Shown piece by piece: positions 1 through 11,616 of a stretch of 64,000 nt of DNA. This stretch comes from Heterohyrax brucei (taxonomy: Eukaryota; Chordata; Mammalia; Hyracoidea; Procaviidae). The DNA lies in contig CM053144.1 of the NCBI GenBank assembly GCA_028571685.1, positions 99,230,171-99,294,170 of the forward strand. The letters run 5' to 3'. The notes beneath the pieces were generated by a model. It was not told where the DNA came from. It searched no databases and saw nothing but the letters and a program-made list of their open reading frames with translations. Within the stretch, counting starts at the first letter, position 1, and each line of letters opens with the position of its first letter. The position numbers and the translations under genes are program-made.

Positions 1-2
1 TT

Positions 3-185
<183 letters not shown>

Positions 186-580
186 CTACATGTAAAACAG
201 TTTAAAAAAATGTTTAACAAAAATAATCCAACAATAAAACAGTGTACTTAGCAGTATCAAAATGTCTTCAGTGGTACCAAACAAGACACAAAGATCAGCC
301 TGGGCGTCATAAACTGGGAAACAGATTTACCAGTACTTTGCTAAATTACCTTAGTCTACCATTCTTTTCATTTTTTTTTCTCACAATGATTTATAAATGA
401 ATTCTTAAGCATTTGCCTGCAACATCATTTAAGTTAGAAGCAAAATACGACCCTAAGGACAGGATGAGAAACATAAGCTTCTGAAAACCATTACATGGGA
501 AAATAATTACACAATATTTTACAAAAATTAAATAATATTAGAGGCAAGCAAAATTACATAGTACTGTATACATTTCTAGG

Positions 581-699
581 AGCCCCAATGATATATTGGT
601 TAACAGCTCTGTTGCAATTCAAATCCACCACCAGTTCCACTCTGTCTTATAGGGTTGTAGTGATTTGGAACTGATATGAAGGCACCTAACAGCAACATA
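581..699 (+). mobile_element. AfroSINE-type SINE, degraded
   Basis: A partial copy with the internal promoter remnant (GTTAACAGCT, then TTCAAATCCACC) and the 3' portion (TCTTATAGGGTTG, ending ACCTAACAGCAACA). The ending resembles the RTE-type tail more than the usual AfroSINE tail. The middle is shortened. Confidence 0.65.
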
Positions 700-707
700 C
701 AATTCTA

Positions 708-842
708 GCAGCCTAGAATGGTGGTGCAGCGGTAACAGTTATGGCTGCTAACCAGAGGATGGCAGTTCAAATCTACCTGTCACTTCTTGGAAACTCTTTG
801 AAGCAGTTCTACTCAGTCAGAATCAACTGGGTAGTAGTGAGT
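708..842 (+). mobile_element. AfroSINE-type SINE
   Basis: A tRNA-derived head (GTGGTGCAGCGGTAACAG) and B-box region (GGCAGTTCAAATC) are followed by the 3' part ending CAGAATCAACTGGGTAG. It abuts the L1 3' UTR that begins just downstream. Confidence 0.75.
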
Positions 843-857
843 TTTACACATTTCTGA

Positions 858-1640
858 AACATTTCTAGATTGTAAAGAACAGCCATTTCTCACAATTAGT
901 CTTTTTCTAAGAGAGTGCTCTGCACCCTGTTTTGGTGAGTGGCACCTCGGTCTTAAAAGCCAGCAAGCTGCCATCTGAGGAACACCAACTGGCCCCAGCC
1001 CACCTGAACTGATGACAACCAAGACCATGAAAGCCAAAGCCAAGAACATGAAAGACACCAGGAAAAATGAGCCCAGGAGACATAAGGATCCATCCACACT
1101 GATTAAGAGACTCTGTAAGCAGGAGAACAGAAGAACTAGATGGTGCCCAGCTACCACCGAAGACAGCCCTGACAGGGAAAACAATGTAGATTTCCTGACA
1201 GCATGAGAGAAAGAATGTAGAGATCAAGAACTCTATTAAAAAGACCAGACTTGACGGTCCAACAATCTGGAGGGTTCCCTGGGAACATGACCCCTAGACT
1301 TGGTGAAACAAGTACTGAAACCAATATTTCAGACAAAGAATGGACTGGACTTAAGGACACATAGTGATGCAGGTGGTGTGTGTACTTTGTGGTTTACTAC
1401 ATACGAGGCTGTCCTACTTGTTTCTTTTCAGGGGGGAGAGGACAGGGTGGAGAGGAGGGGATAAGTGTTGGTTCAGTGGATACTAGAAGAGTGGAAGATA
1501 AGAATGTGCTGTCACAGGATGAGGAGAGCAGACAGAGTTGCTGAGAGGCAGGTGCTCAGGGTTTTTTAATAGAAAATTGACTTGGATTGTAAACTTTCAC
1601 TTAATCACAGTAAAAAAAAACAAAAAAACAAACAAAAAAA
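858..1640 (+). mobile_element. L1 LINE 3' UTR, 5'-truncated
   Basis: Contains recurring L1 3' UTR landmarks seen in several copies here: the GAGAGTGCTCTGCACC block, GTGAGTGGCACCTCGG, the AACTAGATGGTGCCCAGC block and an ending TTGGATTGTAAACTTTCACT followed by an A-rich tail with CAAAAAAA units. Close relatives lie near 24.3-25.0, 36.3-37.0 and 45.0-45.7 kb. It has no ORF2 sequence, so it was truncated within its 3' UTR. The short reading frames on both strands here are non-functional. Confidence 0.8.
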
Positions 1641-1671
1641 CAGCCATTTCCTAGGTCTTCAAAAATACCCG

Positions 1672-1835
1672 CCCCCAAAAACCCACTGCCACTGAGTTGG
1701 GTCCAACTCATAGCGACCCTAGAGGTCAGAGTAGAACTGCCCCATAGAGTTTCCAAGGAGCGCCTGGTGGATTTGAACTGCTGACCTTTTGGTTAGTAGA
1801 TGAAGCACGTAACCCACTACGCCACCAGGGCTTCC
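1672..1835 (-). mobile_element. AfroSINE-type SINE, short form
   Basis: A full-length copy in reverse: tail complement at the left (CACTGAGTTGGGTCCAACTC), body with CTTTCCAAGGAGCGCCTGG-like sequence, and the tRNA head complement ending CACTACGCCACCAGGGCTTCC-like. It sits behind the A-rich tail of the neighbouring L1. Confidence 0.88.
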
Positions 1836-1859
1836 CCCCACAAAAAAAAAAAAAAATCC

Positions 1860-2555
1860 CATGAAGTTTAAAAATAATATAAAACTAAATGTTTTATTTC
1901 AAAATATCCTCAGTCGTCAAGTACTATGCTTAATTACTGCATCGAAAAACATGTTTTTATGTTAAAAAGTTATTACAAATGTCCTAAATATTCACTTTAA
2001 AGCCTTACACAAATAAAAATGAAGAAAAATAGACAATAAAAGGTAGCTATACTGTGAGAATAACTGTCAATATTTGGTATAGATAATTTGATTTTTTACA
2101 TCATTTTCTGACTAATATCATAAATGTCTATTTCAATATATACTCTAGTACACAAACTTCTTTTCCTCTTTTTTTAATGGAATAGTATTTTGTTTTCTAG
2201 AGGTATCATAATTTATTTACTAAAATTCTGTTCCTCAACACTAGGGTAGTTCACAACTATTCCTATTGCAAAGACCTTAGTATATATGACTTCAAACTTA
2301 TCTTTCATTACCTCCTAGAGTAAATATTTTAAAATGATGTTGGTTAGTATTTATGCGATTTCAAAGCTTCTGAAAAAGCATAACCAAAGTGCCTTTTAGA
2401 AAAGTTTTAGTACTTTCCATTCGCTTCAAAAGTCTAGCGGACTCCATTTCACCACACTTTCCCTAAAATTGGACATTATAATTCTTTAATCTATTGGAAC
2501 GGCCAAAATAATAATAATTTTAAAAAAGGATATCATTAATTTATATTTCTTTGAT
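1860..2555. other. AT-rich intronic sequence, mostly unassigned
   Basis: The stretch TTTTTTAATGGAATAGTATT with the nearby CCTATTGCAAAGACCTTAG resembles old L1-type sequence, but it is too decayed to assign. No coding or regulatory signal was recognised. Confidence 0.4.
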
Positions 2556-2557
2556 TA

Positions 2558-2708
2558 CTGGAAACTCTTGCAGTGTAGTGGTTAAGTCCTATGTCTTCAA
2601 ATCAAAAGGTGAGCAGCTCAAATTCTCCAGGCACTCCTTTGAAACTTTACGGGCCAATTCTACTCTGATTTATAGGGTTGCTATGAGTCAGAATTCACTC
2701 GCAAGGTT
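2558..2708 (+). mobile_element. AfroSINE-type SINE, short form
   Basis: Head CAGTGTAGTGGTTAAGTCC, B-box-like AGCAGCTCAAATTC, body GGCACTCCTTTGAAACTTTA and tail GCTATGAGTCAGAATTCACT. Confidence 0.85.
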
Positions 2709-2831
2709 AGTTTTTCATAATTTATTTATGCTATTCTTTCTGAATTACTTTTTCACAGTGTTTGCATTGTGTTTTATTGCTGTGTTCATTCTTTATATAT
2801 ACATTAAGGATATTAATTCACTGTCAAATAT

Positions 2832-3022
2832 ACTGGAGCACTAGTGGCAGAGTGGTTAAAGTGTTCAGCTGTTAATTGGAAGGTGAGCTGTTCGAAATGA
2901 CCAGTGAGCTCCACGGGAGAAAGATGTGGCAGAGTACACCCAAGAAGATCTACAGTTCTGGAAATACCACTCCATCATATAGGGATGCTGTTAGTTTATA
3001 TCAACTCAATGGCAATGTTTTT
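2832..3022 (+). mobile_element. AfroSINE-type SINE, long form
   Basis: Has the tRNA-like head (GGCAGAGTGGTTAAAGTG) and the extra middle block GGGAGAAAGATGTGGCAG, which the short-form copies lack, before the 3' part. Long-form relatives lie near 34.8, 47.9, 57.4 and 61.7 kb. Confidence 0.8.
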
Positions 3023-3239
3023 TTGTGGGGGAACTCATATACTACAAATACATTTCCCCAACACACATATATTTTGTCATTTGTCTTTCAGTTTTGGCCA
3101 TAAGGTTCTTAATGTATATAATTAAATGAATGAATAAAACATTAAAAGAACAATTAGAAAAGCAAAACATGACTTAGAAAACTGCCATGATAAAAATAAA
3201 TGATACCCAGTATTGACAACAGTGTTCATACATGCCCCC

Positions 3240-4850
3240 CCCAAAAAACCAGCAACAACTACCTTTTGCAAACAATTTGATGGTATACATCAAGAGACTT
3301 AAAAGGAACACTTTGAAAACAAAAAGACAATTAACTCATTTTGAAAATGGGCAAAGGATACGAGCAGGCACTTCACCAAGCACAATATTCAGGAGGGTAA
3401 CAGACACATATGGAAATGCTCAAAATCATTAGCCATTAGAGAAACGCAAATCCAAATTACAAGGAGATACCATTTCACCCCAGCCAGGCTGGCATCAATC
3501 CAAAAAACACAAAATAATGTGTGTTGCAGAGGTTGTGGAGACACTTATACACTGTTGGTGGGGGCATAAAATGGTACAGCCACTTTGGGAATCCCTGTGG
3601 TGCTTCCTCAATAAGCTAGAAATAGAAGTTCCATAAGATGCAGCAATTCTATTCACTGGAATATATACTAGAGAAATAAGACCCGTCACATAAATAGATA
3701 TATGCACACCCATGTTCACTGCAGCACTGTTCACAATAGCAAAAAAAAAACAGGTACACAAATTATAATATATTCACACAATGAAATACTACACAATGAT
3801 AAAGAACAATGATGAATTTGAGAAACATCGCGTAACATGGACAAATCTGGACAGCATTATGGTGAGTGAAGTTAGTTACAAAAGGACAAACACTGTATGA
3901 GACCACTACTGTAAGAACTCAAAAAGAAGAAAATATTCTTTGATGATTATGACGGTAAGGAGACAGGGAGGGGGTTATTCAATAACTAGGTAACAGATTG
4001 GAACTATTTTAAGTGAGGGGATAGAGAGCACACAATACAAGGAAGTCAGCACACCTGGGCCAAACCAAAAGCTAACAAGTTTCCTGAATACAACTAAACA
4101 CTTTGAGGGACAGAATAGCTGGAGCTGGGGCTGGGGCTGGGGCTGGGCCTGAGGACCATGGTTTCAGGGGACACCTATCTAGGTCAACTGGCATGACAAA
4201 GTTTACTACGAAAATATTGTGTACATCAGGTCAGTGAGTGGTACTTGGGTCTTAAAAGCTTGTGAGTGGCCATCTAAGACGCACAAATTGGTCTCAATCT
4301 ATGTGCAGCAAAGGAAAATGAAGAACACCAAAGACATACGAAAATATTAGCCCAAGAGACAAAAGGGCCACATAAACCAGACTCCATGAGCCTGAGACTA
4401 GAAAAACAAGATGGTGCCTGACTACCACCAGTGACCACCCTCAGTGAGAGCACAGCAGAAAGCCCTGACAGGGTGGTAAAAACGTGTGGAGCAGGACTCA
4501 AGTTCATGTCAAAAGACCAGACTCAGTGGTCCGACTGAGACTAGAAGAACCTCCCAAAACATGCCCTCCAACACTCTGTGAATTCAGAACTAAAATCATT
4601 CCCAAAGTCAACTGTTCAAAGACTAGACAGAATACAAAACAATGTAATACTTGTGAAGAGTCTGCTTCTTAGTTCAGTCAGATACACAAGACCAGATGCG
4701 TGGCTCCTGTTCTGAGGCAGAATGAGAAGACAGGAAGGGGCAAGAACTGCTTAAACAGTATATCAGGGTGAAAAGCAAGAGTATGACAGCACACTCCCCT
4801 CCACTCTGCATTTCCTGTGTTCATTCCATCAGCTCCTGTCCGCATTAAGA
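3240..4850 (+). mobile_element. L1 LINE 3' end (ORF2 C-terminus plus 3' UTR)
   Basis: The typical 3' portion of ORF2 runs to about 3.95 kb (the block AATGGGCAAAGGATACGAGC, then TGTTGCAGAGGTTGTGGAG and ACTGTTGGTGGGGGCATAAA), broken by stops and frameshifts. The 3' UTR follows, with an expanded GGGCT run at 4113-4146 and the AAGATGGTGCCTGACTACCA block. The 5' end is truncated. The right end meets an L1 in the opposite orientation with no clear poly(A) between them. Confidence 0.82.
4113..4146 (+). repeat. GGGGCT short tandem repeat in L1 3' UTR
   Basis: About five consecutive GGGGCT-like units within the L1 3' UTR. The length may vary between individuals. Confidence 0.85.
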
Positions 4851-6887
4851 GGACTGCAATACACACTATTTTGTGGTTTTGGGGGTGACGCCAGCCTGGC
4901 TGGGTGAAATGGTATCTCATTGTAATTTTGATTTGCATTTCTCTCATGTCTAATGATTTTTAGCATTTTCGTATGTATCTCTTATCCTCCTGAATATCTT
5001 GTTTGGTGAAATGCCTGTTCATATCCTTTGCCCATTTTTTAATTGGGTTATTTGTCTTGGTGTTGTTGAGGTTTTGCAGTATCTTACACATTTTAGAGAT
5101 CAGATGTTCATCAGATTTGCTGTAGCCATCTCCTCCTCCCTGCCCCCCCAATCTGTGACATCTTTGGGTAAGCCCAAGTGTTTCATTTTTAGGAGTTCCC
5201 AGTTATCCAGTTTCCCTTCTGGTATCTGTGCATTGCAAATAATGTTTTGTATTTTGTTTATGCTATGTATTAGGGCTCCCAGCAATGTCCCTATTTTTTT
5301 TTCCATGTTCTTTACCATAGTAGATTTTACATTTAGGTCTTTAACCCATTTTGAGTTAGTTTTTGTGGAGTATCTAAAGAACAGGTCTTGTTTCACTTTT
5401 TTGCAAATGGACATCCAGTTATGCTAAGAGTATTTGTTAAAGAGACTGTCATTTCCCCAACTAATAGACTCTGGACCTTTGTCAAATACCAGCTACTCAT
5501 AAGTAAACCATTTTACATCTGGATTCTCCATTTTCTTCCATTGATCTATGTACCTATTGCTGTACCAACACTACGCTATTATGACTATCACGGTGGTATA
5601 GCAGGTTTTAAAAATCAGGTAGTGTGATTATCTGAGGCTTCTCTTTCTACAGTTAGGTGGTGATTTGTTTCTCCATCTCATTAAAAAATGCCATTAGAAT
5701 TTGGATCAGGGATTGCATTCTATCTACAAATCACTTTGGGGAGAATAGGTATTTTCACAATATTGTGTCTTCCTATCCACAAACAAGGCATGTTTTTCCA
5801 CAGACATAGGTATCTTTTGATTTTCTGCAGTGGTGTCTTATAGTTTTCTTTATATAGGTTTTTCATGTCTCTGGTTAGATTTATTTCCAAGCATTTTATT
5901 TTCTTGGGAGCTACTGTAAATGATACTGATTTGGTGCTTTTCTCTTCAACATTCTCTTTTGTAGCATAGAGGAATTTTTTTAATGTTTATCATGTATCTT
6001 GATCCTTTGCTGAACTCTTCTATTAGTTACAGTAGTTTTCTCTAACAGATACTTTTACCTCTTCTTTACCAATTTCAATGTCTTTTATTTCTTCTTCTAG
6101 TCTAATTGCTTTGGTTAGGACCTCAAGCACAACGTTGAGCAAGAGTGGTGATAAAGGGCATTCCTGTCTGGCTTTTGTTCTCAGACTCTCTCCATTTACG
6201 ATGATGCTGGCTGTTGACTTTACGTAAATACCCTTTATTATGTTGATGACTTTCTTTTCCTCTTTTGCTGAGTTTTTATCATGAATGGTGTATTACTTTG
6301 TCAAATGCCTTTTTTGCATCACATGACAAGATCATGTGCTTCCTATCTTTTGTTTTATTTTTGTTATGGGTTACACTGACTTTTTTAATGCTGCACCATC
6401 CCTGCATCCTTGGTCATGGTGAAATATTTTTTGATGCTGCTGAAGTCTACTGGCTAGAATTTTGTTGAAGATTTTTGTGTCTAAGTTCATGAGGGATACT
6501 GGCTTGTATTTTCTTTTTTAGTGGTGTCTTTACCTGGTTTTGGTATCAGGGTTATGCTGGTTTTATGCAAAGAGTTCAGGAGTGTTCCATCCTTTTTCAT
6601 GGTCCAAAATATCTTTATTAGTAGCAGTGGTAACTCTTCTCTGGAAGCTTGGTAGATTTCGCTAGTGAAGCCGTCAGGGCAAAGGCTTTTTTTGTTCAGA
6701 GTTTTTAAATTACGTTTTAAATCTCTTCTTTTGTTATAGTTTTAAGCCAAGTTTTATGCAGTTGTTTTACCTCTGTGTTATTTTAATTAGGTAGTATGTT
6801 TCTAGAAATCTGTTCACTTCCTCTAGGTTTTCCTACTTGTTAAAGTACAATTTTTCATATTCTGATTCTTTTAATTCAGTAGGAAGA
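4850..6887 (-). mobile_element. L1 LINE ORF2, minus strand, defective
   Basis: Reverse-oriented ORF2, C-terminus at the left. Recognisable blocks are the complements of the GGAGATGGCTACAGCAAATC-like segment near 5.12 kb, the central segment near 6.1-6.3 kb, and the RT-proximal region near 6.65 kb that would encode the S-P-D-G-F type motif. Many stops and frameshifts interrupt it, and neither the start of ORF2 nor a 5' UTR is present. Confidence 0.82.
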
Positions 6888-7392
6888 TGTCTTAGTCATT
6901 GAGTGCTGTTATAACAGAAATATCACAAGCAGATGGCTTTAACAAAGAGAAATTTAGTTTGTCACCATTTAGTAGGCTACAAATACAAGTTCAAGGTATC
7001 ACCTCTAAGCAAAGGCTTTTTCCGTTGGCTCTAGAAGAAGGTCCTGTGGTCAATCTTCCCACGTCTGTATCTTCTGAGATACACGCATGCTAGGTGCTTT
7101 ACAAAGGACCCCTTCTGCTCCTGGCACCGCTTCTTGGTGGTATGCAGTCCTCAAATCTCTGCTTGCTTCCCTTTCCTTTATATCCCAAAAGACTGTCTTA
7201 AGGCACAAAAACATCTTACATATTGAGTCCTGCCCCACCAACACAACGTCTATCCACCTCCCTCATAAAGATCACCGAGACAGGGTTTATGGCATATAGG
7301 AATATCACACAATAACCAGAATCACAGCCTAGCCAAACTGCTAAACACACTGCTACACACATTTTGGAGGGAACACAATTTAACCCATGACA
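6888..7392 (-). mobile_element. Solo LTR, MaLR/ERVL-like family A
   Basis: Begins TGTCTTAGTCATTGAGTGCT and ends ACACAATTTAACCCATGACA on the plus strand, so it has TG...CA termini. The complement has the arrangement of a mammalian MaLR-type LTR. Related copies lie at 20.93-21.24, 25.02-25.54 and 38.90-39.35 kb. The flanking 5-mers do not match convincingly (GAAGA against GGGGA), so the duplication is decayed. No internal retroviral sequence is attached. Confidence 0.78.
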
Positions 7393-7759
7393 GGGGATTT
7401 AATTCTTATGAATACTAGAAATTGCCTACAGACAAATAAAGTGCCTCAACATACATCTGATTACACCTTGCACAAGTAATTCCACTTTCTAATTAAAGGG
7501 AAATGTTGAGAATCAATATATTCATTACAGTATAATCTCATGAAAACATGATTTTGAAACTAAGTCAAAAAAAAAATCAACACCTACGTACTGGCATCAT
7601 GTCAGACTGCACCAATGTAAACCAGGTCTCTCTCCAGTACAAACATATAAAAAGGCTAGATAATATACAATTAAAAACATTCAAACAAATATTACCAATT
7701 CCAAAGGCTAGAATATTCTCTTGTGACAGAAAAGAAAGAAAGAAGCAAAAATCAGAGTA

Positions 7760-8480
7760 GATACAGATTGAGACATAAGGGGATACACCAACCTCATAGA
7801 CAGTCAGGGATGGCTGTTAAGCCCCTGATTTTCTCAGTGGCTGCTACCAGACACCTGTGCCTATACCAAGCACCCCTGCCCGTCCATGACAATAGGTGAA
7901 AGCCTGTACCACATACTTGGTGACTGACCACCTGGATACCTGAGCTGAATCCATATAAGAAATGTACACTGCACATTTTAAAACAAGGTAGAATACAGTA
8001 GGCAAACATAAATAACTACAATTTACTGATGGCTTAGAAACAGCAGTCCGTATCAAACCACTTGAAGAGGAAGACCACGGTTTCTTCAGAAAGCTCCCAA
8101 AACAGAGAATCAAATTTTCCAGAAGAAGAGAACTTCCAGAATTATGAGAGGTAGAATACCAAAGATTAATATTTAGAACTCTTCAAGAGATGGCAAAGCT
8201 GAGGAGGAATGCAGCAGAGCAGCAAGAATTAGAGATTTAAAAACTTAATAATAAAATTACAAAATTAGACAACTTAGTAGAAAGTCAAATGAGTAGAACT
8301 GAGGCAAAAGAAGCCCCAATCAGTGATACTAAAGATAAAGCATGTGACATCAACATATTTGAGGGAAAATCAGAAAAAAAGACAATCAAAATACTCAGAA
8401 ATGTTCCAGACTAAAGAAGGCTAATGAGACATGGACAACTAATACAACAGTCGACTCTAGACTAGATTGATAAGGGGGAA
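7760..8480 (+). mobile_element. L1 5' UTR and ORF1 remnant
   Basis: The region around GACATAAGGGGATACACCAA, with the following GAATCCATATAAGAAATGTA, parallels the 5' UTR of the L1 near 19.69-19.89 kb. It runs into a badly broken ORF1-like A-rich segment. Both ends are unclear. Confidence 0.6.
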
Positions 8481-8569
8481 AAACACTACAAAGATATTAT
8501 CAAATTAACTGAAAAAGTTGTAGTACAGATGGCAAATGAGGTAAAATTACATCAATATAAATTCATACC

Positions 8570-8895
8570 ATAACTGTATTACAGTTGTATAACAGCATAT
8601 TCCTACGCTTAGGAAATATATACTGATGAATTTAAAATAAAGGGCCATGGTGTATGTAACTATCCTAAGGTAGCTCAGGAAAAAAACTGTGCATGATAAG
8701 CAAATAAAGTACTGAAAAAGTAAGTGTGCACATTAAAGAGTCAGCACAAATTATAATACAAATAGGTTAAAATTTGAAATACAGGAAAATCATAGTATTA
8801 CATGTATGTGGTTTTGTAATATTTTTACTTTTGTAATTCTCTGTAAGCTTGAAATTTTCTCCAAATAAAAACAATGAAATAAAATAAAAACCATA
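8570..8895 (+). mobile_element. Ancient L1-type 3' end with poly(A) remnant
   Basis: Ends with TCTGTAAGCTTGAAATTTTC, then CCAAATAAAAACAATG and an A-rich tail. This is the look of a mammalian-wide L1 3' terminus. Confidence 0.5.
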
Positions 8896-8899
8896 ATCC

Positions 8900-9260
8900 C
8901 AGATATTTGTACTCAAAACAAGAAATCATCAAATTCAAAGGGAAAGTGTTACAAGCCACAGTGATAAAATATACTTTCAATTTCCAAATGATAAAAGCGA
9001 TCAACTAGAATTCTACACACAGTAAAATTACTATAAGTTAGTGAGGACAGAAGAAAATATTTGTAAACAAAGACTAAGAATCTTACCACTCAGAAGTCCT
9101 TGCAGAAAGAATGGCTAAGGGATATACTCCAAAAAGAAAAATGAACCCTGAAGAAAAAAAGCAATGACCAGTAATGGTGAAATACAGAAACAATGGTTAA
9201 GTAAAGAAAGTACTGGCAAAGCTAATAAAGTGTTAAAAAAAAATTAAAGAGCTTTAAAAT
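8900..9260 (+). mobile_element. Ancient L1 internal fragment (ORF1 C-terminal type)
   Basis: The block AGCGATCAACTAGAATTCTA and the following lysine-rich decayed frame resemble the ORF1 C-terminal region of old L1s. No intact frame. Confidence 0.45.
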
Positions 9261-9512
9261 AAGGTAAATTAAAGCATGCAACAACAATACTGAAGATGGT
9301 ATGAGAAAAAGACTGGAGATAGTGTCCTGTTATCCTGGCATAGCATGAAAGAACAGTAGTATTACTTTAGCCTTCTTAATGTAAGTATGTATACATTTTA
9401 AAAATATAAACTCTAAAGATCAGAAATAGACTGTTGACACTTCAGTAAAAGAGGAAAAGGGGGAAAAAATAGGAAAGGAGGAAAAAAACAAAAAACAAAA
9501 AGAAAAGCTGAT

Positions 9513-9950
9513 ACTTGTACTAGGTTTAAATAATGTCCCCAAACATTCCCAGAACCTCATAATGTGACCTTATTGGAAAAAGAATCATTGCAAATTGACT
9601 ATTAAGAAGTCAGACTACAGTGGCCCCTTAATCCAATATGTCTGGGGTCCTTATAAGAGGAAGAGACAGACACACAGACAGACAGGCAAAGGAGAAGTCA
9701 TGTGCCCACAGGGGCAGAGGTTGGAACGTTGCAACCCCAAAAACAAGGGTTGCCAAAACAAGAACCTAGCAAGAGGCAACGAATGATCCTCCACTAAAAC
9801 CGTCAGAAAGAGCGCAGCCTTGCCTACACCAGGATTTCAGACTTATAGCCTCCAGAACTGGGAGGGAAAAAATTACTATTGTTTTCAGCCATGCCATCTG
9901 TGGTCCTTTGTTACAACAGTCCTAGGAAGCTCATAGAGAAACAATTTTGA
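9513..9950 (+). mobile_element. MLT1-like MaLR solo LTR
   Basis: Contains typical MLT1 blocks in order: AATGTGACCTTATTGGAAAA, GGTCCTTATAAGAGGAAGAG, the CAGACACACAGACAGACAG run, GCCTTGCCTACACCAGGATT, GCCTCCAGAACTGGGAGGG, and an ending TTTGTTACAACAGTCCTAGG. Plus orientation. Divergence from family sequence looks high. Confidence 0.75.
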
Positions 9951-10984
9951 TTTTAAAGGTTAACACAAGTAAGTCCAAATACTTCAGGAGCCACAGCAAA
10001 CACTGGATTAACTTCCTTGAAATATTTTTATGGCGGATTCTTTTTTAAATTTAGTCAAACAGTGTACAAGCAGAGATAAAACATTTCTACAAAAAGAAAG
10101 AAATAAAAGCCAAAAGGAACTACAGGATGTAAATCAACAACAACAACAAAGAAAAAAAAAACCCTATCCATTATTTAAAACAAAAATTGTAGCAGGTTAG
10201 TAATAGAAAGAAATTCTCTCACATGGAACACAGACACTGCCACCAAAAGATCCATAAAGATATACACTAAGTTGTTAAAAGTTATGATCTCCAGGTCATC
10301 AGAATGTTAATTTTGTATTTTTTTCTCTAGTTTTTCCACAATGCACATGTGACACTTATGCAAAAGATTAAAAAAAAAAAAAAAACATTTAAGAGAAAAA
10401 CTTGATTTTTATTCACTAATAAAGCACTATAAAATCACCAACATTACATTTGTTCGGAGGCCTATAAACGTCAGACAACTTATGCTCAGCACAAATTGCT
10501 ATACAGTAAGTCCCATTATTAGGAAACTCCTTCTTACATAAATTATCTGAAACTAGCCTTCCATTAATATGCATTAAGTCTGTACTACCCTGAGGGAACA
10601 TCCAGAAGCAAATCTGGTTCTCCTCTTCCACAGGACAGCCTTTTAAATACTAAAGTATGTTAGTTATCCCCTTAATGTTAACCATATTGATGGTTCCATG
10701 TTTCTTCCACAGTTTCTTATACATAAACCACTTCTGAGAACACTTGGCTATTCTGCTTGTGCTCTACATGTCAGTTTCTGAACCTAAAATATGGTATCTG
10801 TTACTGAAGTTATATGACCAGTAAAATTAGAGTTACTCTGGGCACCATAGTACTTTGGTTAACTGTTTTCTCCATTCTGTTAACTTGACAAGCAGTTTTA
10901 CAATTAACCGGTTCATCAGCTAAAACATCATACTTAGCTAAGAGAATTACTTTCAAAAGCCAGGTCTCTGAGCCATATGGTACT
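9951..10984. other. Intronic DNA; possible ancient CR1/L3-like LINE remnant
   Basis: The 10.64-10.98 kb part (around ATCCCCTTAATGTTAACC and ACCTAAAATATGGTATCTG) looks like an old LINE fragment in reverse orientation. The rest, including A-rich tracts near 10.15 and 10.37 kb, is unassigned. Confidence 0.35.
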
Positions 10985-11228
10985 TGTAGTGGTCAGGATT
11001 ATGTCAACTTGGCTACTACCTATTTGGCTGCTGTATTAAGTGGCAGGGCGGGGTTTGTGGTGGCTCCCTGCCCCTCGGCTCTCATCTCGTGACCCCGGAC
11101 TACGGCTGCTGATCGCTCAGGGGGCCAGGAGCTCCTGCTCTCTTGTTCCAGCGTCTGGTTCCGGGACTTGAGCTAGCAGCTGTTGGGCTCATCAGTCTTT
11201 ACAGTCGGCACCCTGACCTGCCAATCCT

Positions 11229-11390
11229 GCGCTCGCCAGCCTCTGCCCAGTCCTGCTCCCTGACCTGCCGATCCTGGGTTCACCAGCCTCTGTCGCTTCG
11301 TCTAGCCACCAGCTTGGGATCCACCGACCTCCAGCCTCTGTAGCTTCGTCTCGCCACCAGCTTGGGATCCACTGACCTACACAACCGGTG
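11229..11390 (+). repeat. Imperfect ~50-bp tandem units inside the LTR
   Basis: The segment CAGCCTCTGTCGCTTCGTCT recurs as CAGCCTCTGTAGCTTCGTCT, each followed by CCACCAGCTTGGGATCCAC and GACCT. Weaker related units (CTGACCTGCCGATCCTG) lie upstream. This is a local duplication of regulatory-type LTR sequence. Confidence 0.8.
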
Positions 11391-11514
11391 ATCTGCAACT
11401 CTGGTCTCTGACTTGCTGACCTTGGGTTCCTCAGCTTCTGTGGACACGTGAGGCTTGTGCCAGAGCTTGGGACATTCTGCTTCTGTGATTACGTGAGCTG
11501 TTTCCTATATTTGT

Positions 11515-11550
11515 ATCTATCTATCTGTCTATATATATATATATAATAAA
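11515..11550 (+). repeat. (ATCT)n/(AT)n microsatellite
   Basis: ATCTATCTATCTGTCTAT followed by a TA run, immediately before the LTR polyadenylation signal. Confidence 0.85.
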
Positions 11551-11616
11551 TCTCTCCTTGTACCTACACGTGTTACTGGTTTTGCTTCCCTAGAAAACCC
11601 AGCCTAAGACAGTACT

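Larger units (their letters stand above)
10985..11611 (+). mobile_element. ERVL-type solo LTR with 5-bp target duplication
   Basis: 627 bp starting TGTAGTGGTCAGGATTATGT and ending AACCCAGCCTAAGACA, flanked on both sides by GTACT (10980-10984 and 11612-11616). An AATAAA signal lies near 11.54 kb. The start (GTCAACTTGGCTAC) and end (TCCCTAGAAAACCCAGCCTA) resemble ERVL LTRs. The middle is CpG-rich with imperfect tandem units of about 50 bp. No gag, pol or env sequence remains. Confidence 0.85.

Noticed and set aside
1012-1206. Lysine-rich 64-codon small protein
   Set aside because: It lies within an L1 3' UTR that recurs at several other sites without an open frame.
4850-6887. Twin-priming product with the plus L1 at 3.24-4.85 kb
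   Set aside because: The inverted segment is on the 3' side of the plus element, opposite to what twin priming produces.
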